Origin: Streptomyces sp. NA04227
GTDB lineage: Bacteria; Actinomycetota; Actinomycetes; Streptomycetales; Streptomycetaceae
Length of the DNA: 64,000 bases
Assembly: GCF_013364195.1 (NCBI RefSeq)
Contig: NZ_CP054918.1
Span: 3,275,001-3,339,000, forward strand
Direction: 5' to 3'
In this document: positions 32,992 through 40,161 of the stretch, piece after piece
Position numbering within the stretch: position 1 is the stretch's first letter
How the letters are laid out: each line of letters opens with the position of its first letter
The notes under the pieces: generated by a model
Seen by the model: the letters and a program-made list of their open reading frames with translations, nothing else
What the model was told of the DNA's origin: nothing
The model's database searches: none
Made by a program: the position numbers and the translations under genes

Positions 32992-33876
32992 TCACTGCTC
33001 TTCCGCCGCTCGTACGATCCGCAGCGCCCACCACAGGCCCGCGCACTCCAGGGCAAGGCCCACCGCGAGGCAGCCCAAGCCCGCGGGGGTGTGCAGGAGA
33101 ATCCGCAGCGGGTGCCCGCCCAGTGCCGTACCGAGGGCGAGCCCCATCACCGGCAGCCCGGCGAGCAGTGCTGCCGTGGACCGCGCACCCGCCAACTGGG
33201 CCCGTAGATCGGCGTGTTGACCGCGTTCGGCGCGCAAGGCCTCCTCCAGCCGATGCACACCGGCGGCCAAACCGGCGCCCCGGTCCACGGCGACGTTCCA
33301 GCAAGCGGCGAGTCCCATCAGCCCTCCCGCGCCAGGTTCACGCGCCGCCGCGCGCAGGGCACCGGGCACGTCCCCACCGAACCGCGCCGCCGCGCACACC
33401 GCCGCCCGTGCCTCGCCGAGGCCGCCGGACTCGCGTGCCGCCACGAGCAGCGCCCCGGGGGGCTGCCGTCCGGCCCGCACCTCACCGGCGAAGAGCCCGC
33501 ACAGGGCGATGACGGCATCCGCCCGCCGGTCACGCTCCCCGCGCGCGGCGGCCGCCCGGATCGCCCTGCGGACCACGGGCACGGCCAGTCCGCCGAGGGC
33601 CAGCGGCAGCAAAGACCGGCCGAGCAGCGCGACTCCCGCTGCGGCGGCGAGGCACCACCACTCGGGCCCCGCGCGTATCCGGACCCGCTTGGCCGCCAGA
33701 CCGAGCGCGCGCCGCGCCGACCGTTCACCGTCGCCGCCGAGCAACTGCCGCAAACGGCGCACACCTTGGGCCGGATCGGTGACCAGCCAGGCCGCACCCC
33801 CCGTACAGAGAGCGCCGAGACAGACGGCGCCGCACGCTCTCCACACCGCGCCCCACGCCTCCCACACCGTGCTCAC
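32992..33876 (-). CDS. TadB-like type II secretion system F-domain protein
   Basis: A 294-aa protein from GTG 33876, overlapping the tadA stop as GTGA. N-terminal hydrophobic segments, a central GspF-type helical domain (ADAVIALCGLFAGEVRAGRQPPGALLVAARE, in shorter conserved pieces) and C-terminal membrane helices (LLAGLPVMGLALGTALGG; LGCLAVGLALECAGLWW). Inner-membrane platform partner of TadC, driven by TadA. Confidence 0.87.
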   Translation of the reverse strand: MSTVWEAWGAVWRACGAVCLGALCTGGAAWLVTDPAQGVRRLRQLLGGDGERSARRALGLAAKRVRIRAGPEWWCLAAAAGVALLGRSLLPLALGGLAVPVVRRAIRAAAARGERDRRADAVIALCGLFAGEVRAGRQPPGALLVAARESGGLGEARAAVCAAARFGGDVPGALRAAAREPGAGGLMGLAACWNVAVDRGAGLAAGVHRLEEALRAERGQHADLRAQLAGARSTAALLAGLPVMGLALGTALGGHPLRILLHTPAGLGCLAVGLALECAGLWWALRIVRAAEEQ

Positions 33877-35033
33877 CGCCCCTTCGCGAGGAGCGCTTCG
33901 AGGTGGGGCCAGCCCCGCTCGAACACGAAGGCTTCGGCGCCCCAGCGCAGCGCCGGAACGGTTTCGACGAGTCCGGCCACATCACGCCGCAGCACATGCA
34001 CCTCGGCCAGGCGGCGCCGTCCGGAGCGGTCTCGTACGAGATGGATCACGACCGAGAGGGCCGCGGCGAGTTGGCTGTGGACGGCTGCACGGTCGAGTCC
34101 CGCGGCCGTGCCGAGGGCCTCTAGGCGGGCGGGGACGTCCGCCGCGGCGTTCGCGTGCACGGTGCCGCACCCGCCCTCGTGGCCGGTGTTGAGCGCCGCG
34201 AGCAGGTGCACCACCTCGGGCCCGCGAACCTCGCCGACCACCAGCCGGTCCGGTCGCATGCGCAGTGCCTGCCGCACCAGGTCCTCGAGCGTCACGAGCC
34301 CGGCGCCCTCCTGGTTGGCCGGGCGGGCCTCCAGCCGCACCACATGGGGGTGGTCCGGTTTGAGTTCCGCCGAGTCCTCGGCGAGGACGATGCGTTCGCC
34401 GGGTCCGACCAGTCCGAGCAGGGCGGCGAGGAGGGTGGTTTTGCCGGAGCCGGTGCCGCCGCTGATGACGTAGGACAGCCGCGCCTCGATGAGGGCCCGC
34501 AGGATCCGCTCGCCGCCGGGCGGGACGGTGCCCGCCGCGGTGAGCTCGGCGAGCGTGAAGGCCCGTGGCCGCACCACCCTCAGGGCCAGGCAGGTGCAGC
34601 CCACGGCGACCGGCGGCAGGACCGCGTGCAGCCGCGTGCCGTCGGGCAGTCGTGCGTCCACCCAGGGCCGGGCGTCGTCCAGTCGTCGTCCGGCGACGGC
34701 TGCGAGGCGCTGCGCGAGTCGGCGCACGCTCGCGGCGTCGGGGAAGGCGACCCGGGTGAGTTCGAGGCCCGTGCCGCGGTCGACCCAGACCCGGTCCGGG
34801 GCGGAGACGAGCACGTCGGTCACCGCGGGGTCGGCGAGCAGCGGATCCAGCGGGCCGCTGCCGACCAGTTCGGAACGTAACCGGTCGGTGGTTCCGAGGA
34901 CTTCGGTGTCACCGAGGATCCGGCCCTGGGCGCGCAGGGCCTCGGCGACGCGGGCTGGCGTGGGCTCGGAGCCGTTCTCGGCCAGCCATTGGCGTACGCC
35001 GTCGAGCATCCGGGCCCCGACGACGGCGCTCAT
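33873..35033 (-). CDS. TadA/CpaF family secretion ATPase
   Basis: A 386-aa protein from ATG 35033, overlapping the upstream stop as ATGA. N-terminal domain with DPLLADPAVTDVLV; Walker A ISGGTGSGKTTLL; Asp box-like RIVLAEDSAEL; Walker B MRPDRLVVGEVRG; His box GHEGGCGTVHAN. It is the cytoplasmic hexameric motor for Flp/Tad pilus assembly. Confidence 0.95.
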   Translation of the reverse strand: MSAVVGARMLDGVRQWLAENGSEPTPARVAEALRAQGRILGDTEVLGTTDRLRSELVGSGPLDPLLADPAVTDVLVSAPDRVWVDRGTGLELTRVAFPDAASVRRLAQRLAAVAGRRLDDARPWVDARLPDGTRLHAVLPPVAVGCTCLALRVVRPRAFTLAELTAAGTVPPGGERILRALIEARLSYVISGGTGSGKTTLLAALLGLVGPGERIVLAEDSAELKPDHPHVVRLEARPANQEGAGLVTLEDLVRQALRMRPDRLVVGEVRGPEVVHLLAALNTGHEGGCGTVHANAAADVPARLEALGTAAGLDRAAVHSQLAAALSVVIHLVRDRSGRRRLAEVHVLRRDVAGLVETVPALRWGAEAFVFERGWPHLEALLAKGR

Positions 35034-36151
35034 GTGGCACCTCCCGCGACCGGCACCTGTGCCCAGAAGCGGGCGCAGAACCGGGCAAGTGGTCCGCGCG
35101 CGTTGCCGCCCGGCGGGATGCCGTCCTCCTGCGCCGCCAACAGCCCCGACTCGACCGGGAGTTCACCCGCGAGAGGCAGACCAAGAAGTCGTGCGACCTC
35201 TTCGGCCGCGAGCCCGCCCACGCCCGTACCGGACCGGCCCGGCGGCGCGATCACGACCCGCAGGTCGCGCAGCAGCAGTCCGGCGGCACCGGCGAGGCGC
35301 TGGGCGGCGGCCACCGCGCGCAGTTCGGCGGGGACGACGACGAGGCCGAGGTCGAGTTGGGCGAGGACCTCGCCCGCGCTCTCGTCCACCCGGCGCGGCA
35401 GATCGGCGACGACCACACCGCCGCGCCTGCGTGCCGCGGCGAGCACGGCCCGTACCGCCTCGGGCGAGACGCTGACGGTCTCGCCGCGGTCCCAGCTCAG
35501 CACCCGCAGGGAGTGCAGCTTCGGCAGGGACTCCTCCAGGGCGCTGCCGCCCACCCGGCCGCGGGACTCGGCGAAGGCGGGCCAGCGCAGCCCCGACGCC
35601 CGTTCGCCGCCGAGGAGTACGTCGAGTCCGCCACCCAGTGGGTCGGCGTCGACGAGCAGAGTGCGGTTGCCCGCGCGTGCCGAGGTGAGCGCGAGAGCGC
35701 AGGCCAGGGTGGAGGCCCCGGCACCACCTCGGCCGCCGATGACGCCGACGGTGAAGGCCGGTGGCCCGGCGCCCTCGGCGGCGTCCGCGATCCGGTCCAC
35801 CAGCCACTGCTCGTCGCCCGGCAGCACCAGTACATGGTCCGCGCCGATCTCGACGCCGCGCCGCCACACTCCGGCGTCGTCCTGGTCCCGGCCGACGAGG
35901 AGCACGCCCGCTCTGCGGCCGGCCGTGCGGACCCGTCCCGCCGCGTCGTCTCCGACGAGTACGAGGGGCGCCGCTTCCCAGGTGCCGCGGGCCCTGGGCA
36001 CACCGTGGTGGACCTGTGGCCGCCTCGCGCCGGCCGCCGCGCACAGGCGCAGCAGGTCGTCGAGGAGTGCCGTGTCCTCGGTGACGATCAGTGGTCCGTC
36101 CGGCCCTCGTTCCGCCGTCGGCCCAGGTGCGCGCGTGATGGTTCCCGTCAT
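35030..36151 (-). CDS. Ssd/CpaE-like septum-site or pilus-localisation ATPase
   Basis: A 373-aa protein from ATG 36151 (AAAGGGCGG upstream). Residues 1-130 look like a receiver-type domain (LIVTEDTALLDDLLRLC). Residues 140-330 are a MinD/ParA fold with a deviant Walker A GGRGGAGASTLA (Ala instead of Lys at the usual signature position is typical of CpaE/Ssd), then LLVDADPLGGGLD and VVADLPRR. In Mycobacterium, Ssd (Rv3660c) influences septation; in Caulobacter CpaE places the pilus. First gene of the tad operon. Confidence 0.88.
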   Translation of the reverse strand: MTGTITRAPGPTAERGPDGPLIVTEDTALLDDLLRLCAAAGARRPQVHHGVPRARGTWEAAPLVLVGDDAAGRVRTAGRRAGVLLVGRDQDDAGVWRRGVEIGADHVLVLPGDEQWLVDRIADAAEGAGPPAFTVGVIGGRGGAGASTLACALALTSARAGNRTLLVDADPLGGGLDVLLGGERASGLRWPAFAESRGRVGGSALEESLPKLHSLRVLSWDRGETVSVSPEAVRAVLAAARRRGGVVVADLPRRVDESAGEVLAQLDLGLVVVPAELRAVAAAQRLAGAAGLLLRDLRVVIAPPGRSGTGVGGLAAEEVARLLGLPLAGELPVESGLLAAQEDGIPPGGNARGPLARFCARFWAQVPVAGGAT

Positions 36152-36363
36152 GTCTGTCCGCCCTTTCGCCGCGCCTGCGCGGGCTCCCCGTCGAGCCCGC
36201 GGCTCCTGGGCCGCGAAGCGGGAGCGGGCGGTTTCCAGCTCGTGCCGAATCAGGTCGGACGCACGTGCTTCCACAAACCGAACCGCTCATGAACTTCACG
36301 AGCAGGAGGCGCGGGAATCACGGTGCAGGCATCCGGGAAATCTTGTGGATCTTGGTAAAAACC

Positions 36364-36372
36364 TGTGGATAA
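36364..36372 (-). promoter_or_regulatory. Exact DnaA box (TTATCCACA) upstream of the tad operon
   Basis: TGTGGATAA within CCTGTGGATAACTC, the same 14-mer as at 13755. It lies 213 bp before ssd. Confidence 0.55.
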
Positions 36373-36557
36373 CTCGACGGGAGCGAATATCGCTTTCACC
36401 CGTCCCGGCGACGCGCGCGACCGTTTCCCTGGGCCGACGGCCGGTTACGGACGGTCACGGATCTTGGCGGGGGCGCGAACGGCGCTCGACCGGCGCACTG
36501 AAGTCCCCGAGCGCACTCCGCTACGGGATGATCCGGAAGAAACCCCTCCGGACATGC

Positions 36558-36592
36558 GACGACCCCCGCCGGGGGGGAGAGCGGGGGTCGTC
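36558..36592. terminator. GC-rich hairpin in the tad/HAD divergent region
   Basis: GACGACCCCCGC (36558-36569) and GCGGGGGTCGTC (36581-36592) pair perfectly over 12 bp with an 11-nt loop. No gene ends nearby, so it may be a leader structure of the HAD transcript or a transcriptional insulator. Confidence 0.5.
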
Positions 36593-36738
36593 TCCACGGC
36601 CGGCTCGGGGGGGGAGGAGCCGGACCGGGTTAGCACGGTCGCGAACGATCCGTGACTTTCATGGTGTACCCGAGGCCCTTCTCAGGCAAACCCACGCGCC
36701 CCACGGTACGCCGAATGGCGGGCGCATATGCTCGGCAT

Positions 36739-37548
36739 GTGGAAAACCACTCCTTGCCCCGGACAGCGGCCTTCTTTGACCTGGACAAGACGGTCATTGC
36801 GAAGTCGAGCACGCTCACGTTCAGCAAGTCCTTCTACCAGGGAGGGCTGATCAATCGCAGAGCGGCACTGCGTACCGCGTACACCCAGTTCGTGTTCCTC
36901 GTCGGCGGCGCGGACCACGACCAGATGGAGCGCATGCGCGAGTACCTCTCGGGCCTGTGCCGCGGCTGGAACGTGCAGCAGGTGAAGGAGATCGTCGCCG
37001 AGACCCTGCACGACCTCATCGACCCGATCATCTACGAAGAGGCCGCCTCCCTCATCGAGGAGCACCACACGGCGGGCCGGGACGTCGTGATCGTCTCCAC
37101 CTCGGGGGCCGAAGTCGTGGAACCCATCGGTGAGTTGCTGGGCGCGGACCGCGTGGTCGCGACCCGCATGGTGGTGGGCGAGGACGGGTGCTTCACGGGT
37201 GAGGTCGAGTACTACGCCTACGGACCGACCAAGGCGGAGGCGGTCCGCGAACTCGCCGAATCCGAGGGTTACGACCTCGACCGCAGCTACGCCTACAGCG
37301 ACTCGGCGACGGACCTGCCGCTGCTCGAGGCGGTGGGCCACCCGCACGCGGTCAATCCCGATCGCGCACTGCGCCGCGAGGCCCTGGCCAGGGAGTGGCC
37401 GATCCTCGACTTCCACCGGCCGGTTCGCCTCAAGCAGCGGATTCCGGTGCCGCCCCGGCCTGCTCTGGTGGCGGCCGCGGCGGTCGGCGCGGCGGCCGCG
37501 ACCGCGGGCATCGTCTGGTTCGCGAACCGGCGGCGCCCCACGGCCTGA
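36739..37548 (+). CDS. HAD-superfamily phosphatase (SerB-like, class IB) with C-terminal membrane anchor
   Basis: A 269-aa protein from GTG 36739. The DxDxT motif is AAFFDLDKTVIAKSS; motif II VIVSTSGAEV; motif III is a Lys in GPTKAEAV; motif IV YAYSDSATDLPLL. The last ~25 residues (PALVAAAAVGAAAATAGIVW, then RRRP) form a membrane helix with a basic end. A TATGCT hexamer at 36726 lies just before the GTG, so the mRNA may be leaderless. ATG 36715 is an alternative. Phosphoserine-phosphatase-like, but Streptomyces members may act on lipid or sugar phosphates. Confidence 0.88.
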   Translation: MENHSLPRTAAFFDLDKTVIAKSSTLTFSKSFYQGGLINRRAALRTAYTQFVFLVGGADHDQMERMREYLSGLCRGWNVQQVKEIVAETLHDLIDPIIYEEAASLIEEHHTAGRDVVIVSTSGAEVVEPIGELLGADRVVATRMVVGEDGCFTGEVEYYAYGPTKAEAVRELAESEGYDLDRSYAYSDSATDLPLLEAVGHPHAVNPDRALRREALAREWPILDFHRPVRLKQRIPVPPRPALVAAAAVGAAAATAGIVWFANRRRPTA

Positions 37549-37934
37549 CAGGTGCCGGACAGGTGACCGCTTCACCCTTCTTTGAACCCAAAAGTAAAGA
37601 AGTGCGGCCCCGGCTTCCGCTTGCTCCGCAGCCGGAGTACAAAGGAGTCAACGGCCCGCGAGACCAGGGACATCCGAGAGGATCACCTCAACACGCAACC
37701 GAGGCCCCACGGACCGCGCATGAAATCCGGGCACCCACGCGACGTCGACCCGTCGATTACGGGCCAGCCGCACCAGGTGAGGGCAAAGCAACCCGGCCTG
37801 ATGGGCACTACTTCGAGGACGCTTGGTAACCCGGCCAACATGCCAGCGGCGGTACGAACTCTCGTACCGCCGCAGCATTTTGCACGCCGGACGCGCTCCG
37901 GGCGCGGGCATCCGCGCCGTGCGCGCCCCTCGGT
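37549..37934. other. Intergenic region between convergent HAD and Fic-like genes
   Basis: 386 bp without a credible gene. It includes a relatively A-rich stretch after the HAD stop and the strong palindrome at 37846-37873. Confidence 0.5.
37846..37873. terminator. Bidirectional hairpin between convergent genes
   Basis: GCGGCGGTACGA (37846-37857) and TCGTACCGCCGC (37862-37873) form a perfect 12-bp stem with an ACTC loop, followed rightward by AGCATTTT. It sits between two convergent genes. Confidence 0.75.
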
Positions 37935-38747
37935 TCAGGCCGCGCCGCGCTGCAGTGCCTCACACACCGCGGTGGACTCCCGCGCACCGAGGCCCACGGC
38001 CTGTCCGCAGTGCGCGATCCAGGCACCCATACCCTCGCCCGTACCGGAGACATAACCTTCGAGCGCCTTGTTGTAGGCATCGACGCCGAGTTCCGCGTGG
38101 CCCACCTCGGCGGGCGCGACGGACTTGGGATCGAGTCCGCTGCCGACGAGCACGATGCGCTCCGCGGCCCGTGCCACAAGGCCGTTGTGCGAGGTGAAGG
38201 GGCGCAGCGCCATCAGTTCGCCGTGCACCACGGCGGCGGTGACCAGGGCAGGCGCCTCGCTGCCGTCGATGATCAGTTCGGCCAGGCCGTCCAGGCGTCC
38301 CGACACCTCGTCGGCATCGGGCAGCGGCAGGTCGACCAGCGGTTCGTCGACGGGCTCACCGTGCCGCCGGGGACGGCCCACCGCGTCGGACTGCTCCGCG
38401 GCCGCGACCAGGTGCAGCCGGGCGAGCACCCGCAGCGGGGACTGCCGCCAGATCGACAGCAACTGCCCGGCCTCGGCGGTCAGTCGGAGCGCGGCACCCA
38501 GCGTGCGCGCCTCGGCGTCCGCGCTGAAGTCGGTGCGCCTGCGCACTTCTTCCAGTGCCCAGTCGGCCCCCGAGAGCGCGGCCGAACCGCGGGCGCCGCG
38601 CAGTGCCGCCTCCGAGGTGATCTCATTGCTGCGGCGCCGCATGATCCGGTGGCCGTACACCCGGTCGACCGCCGTGCGCACGGCGGCCACGGAATCGGCG
38701 ACTCCCGGCAGCGAGCCGAGCGGGGCGAGCGGGTCTGTGGTCCTCAT
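37935..38747 (-). CDS. Degenerate Fic-like protein
   Basis: A 270-aa protein from ATG 38747. An N-terminal helical region precedes a Fic-type core. The expected HPFxxGNGRxxR is replaced by LRPFTSHNGLVARA: the catalytic His is Arg and the second Gly/Arg positions are changed, so AMP transfer is unlikely. From memory, Streptomyces copies are often labelled 'oxidoreductase' or 'Fic family'. It is divergent from the CooC-like ATPase, about 100 bp apart. Confidence 0.72.
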   Translation of the reverse strand: MRTTDPLAPLGSLPGVADSVAAVRTAVDRVYGHRIMRRRSNEITSEAALRGARGSAALSGADWALEEVRRRTDFSADAEARTLGAALRLTAEAGQLLSIWRQSPLRVLARLHLVAAAEQSDAVGRPRRHGEPVDEPLVDLPLPDADEVSGRLDGLAELIIDGSEAPALVTAAVVHGELMALRPFTSHNGLVARAAERIVLVGSGLDPKSVAPAEVGHAELGVDAYNKALEGYVSGTGEGMGAWIAHCGQAVGLGARESTAVCEALQRGAA

Positions 38748-38847
38748 GAGGACGACATTACGCAACGCGCCGCTCAGCCCCGCGTTGGAGTGGTCTTGTT
38801 CACGCCCGTGCGCGGGACAGGCCTCGCACCCCACTATGTTGATGAAC

Positions 38848-39837
38848 ATGAAGATCGCTTTCGTGGGGAAGGGCGGCAGCGGAAAGACCACGCTGTCCTC
38901 GCTCTTCATCCGTCATCTCGCCGCCTCCGGCGCACCCGTTCTCGCCGTCGACGCCGACATCAACCAGCACCTCGGCGCCGCCCTCGGACTCGACGAGGGC
39001 GAGGCCGCGGCACTGCCCGCGATGGGCGCGCGGCTGCCGATGATCAAGGAATATCTGCGGGGCTCCAACCCGCGCATCGCCTCCACCGAGACGATGATCA
39101 AGACGACACCTCCGGGCGAGGGCTCGCGTCTGCTGCGGGTCACCGGGGACAACCCGGTGTACGAGTCGTGTACGCGCGGCGTGGAACTCGACGGCGGGGC
39201 CGTGCGTTTGATGGTCACGGGGCCGTTCACCGAGTCCGACCTCGGCGTCGCCTGCTACCACTCCAAGACCGGCGCCGTGGAGCTCTTCCTCAACCACCTC
39301 GTGGACGGCCGCGGGGAGTACGTGGTCGTCGACATGACGGCGGGTTCGGACTCCTTCGCCTCGGGCATGTTCACGCGATTCGACATGACCTTCCTGGTCG
39401 CCGAACCCACCCGCAAGGGTGTTTCCGTGTACCGCCAGTACAAGGAGTACGCCCGGGACTTCGGCGTCACCCTCAAGGTCGTCGGCAACAAGGTGCAGGG
39501 GCAGGACGACATCGACTTCCTGCGCGCGGAGGTCGGGGACGACCTGCTGGTGACGGCGGGTCAGTCGGACTGGGTGCGCGCCATGGAGAAGGGCCGCCCG
39601 CCGCGATTCTCTCTCCTGGAGGAGCACAACCAGCGCGCCCTGGAGACACTCCACGGCGCCGTGGACGAGACGTACGAGGCCCGTGACTGGGCGCGTTACA
39701 CGCAGCAGATGGTGCACTTCCATCTGAAGAACGCACAGAGCTGGGCCAACGAGCGCACCGGGACCGACCTGGCCGCACAGGTCGACCCAGGCTTCGTTCT
39801 GTGCGAGCAGCCCGAGGCCGTACCACTGCCGGGCTGA
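38848..39837 (+). CDS. CooC/ParA-like P-loop ATPase
   Basis: A 329-aa protein. The start is chosen at the third ATG of the cluster (38836, 38842, 38848), giving MKIAFVGKGGSGKTTLSS, the deviant Walker A with signature Lys of the SIMIBI class. Further motifs: VLAVDADINQHLG, VVDMTAGSDSF (Walker B/switch II) and VVGNKVQGQDD (the N(K) base-recognition site). The C-terminal 90 residues are helical. Family members insert metals (CooC, nickel) or load cargo; the client is unknown. No ribosome binding site is visible, so a leaderless start is likely. Terminated at 39851-39882. Confidence 0.83.
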   Translation: MKIAFVGKGGSGKTTLSSLFIRHLAASGAPVLAVDADINQHLGAALGLDEGEAAALPAMGARLPMIKEYLRGSNPRIASTETMIKTTPPGEGSRLLRVTGDNPVYESCTRGVELDGGAVRLMVTGPFTESDLGVACYHSKTGAVELFLNHLVDGRGEYVVVDMTAGSDSFASGMFTRFDMTFLVAEPTRKGVSVYRQYKEYARDFGVTLKVVGNKVQGQDDIDFLRAEVGDDLLVTAGQSDWVRAMEKGRPPRFSLLEEHNQRALETLHGAVDETYEARDWARYTQQMVHFHLKNAQSWANERTGTDLAAQVDPGFVLCEQPEAVPLPG

Positions 39838-40161
39838 GTCGGCACCGCACGCGCGGGGCCTGCATGCACACAGGCCCCGCGCCTCGCACGGGACGGGCAC
39901 GTCCCGGGCGACCGCCCGTCAGGTGAGGGCGCGCGCTTCGCGGAGTGCGCCTCAATCACGCTTCCGGGTGAAGAAGCACCCCGAATGCCGCGAATGTTCG
40001 AGCTTTTCATTACTCTGCATTACGATCCATTTACTGATTGTTGAGTAATCCCGCCACTGCACGCCGGCCTCACGGCCGCGCAGCCCCCGCCGCCAAGGCG
40101 AATTCACGGGGCCTTTGAGGAATCACGCGACCGCGCCGAGCCCAAAGAAGAGACGGGACAC
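39838..40161. other. Intergenic region upstream of the SulP-carbonic anhydrase gene
   Basis: 324 bp holding the CooC-like gene terminator and an AT-rich stretch at about 39996-40050, the most AT-rich in this part of the window and probably the promoter of the next gene. Confidence 0.55.
39851..39882 (+). terminator. Terminator after the CooC-like gene
   Basis: GCGCGGGGCCTG (39851-39862) and CAGGCCCCGCGC (39871-39882), a perfect 12-bp stem with an 8-nt loop, begin 14 nt after the stop. Confidence 0.75.

Larger units (their letters stand above)
36152..36738. other. Divergent intergenic region between the tad operon and the HAD gene
   Basis: Contains an exact DnaA box, a nearby weaker relative (CTTGTGGATCTT at about 36342), a 12-bp hairpin (36558-36592) and a second G-rich run near 36609. 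It should hold the tad promoter and the promoter of the HAD gene. Confidence 0.6.
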
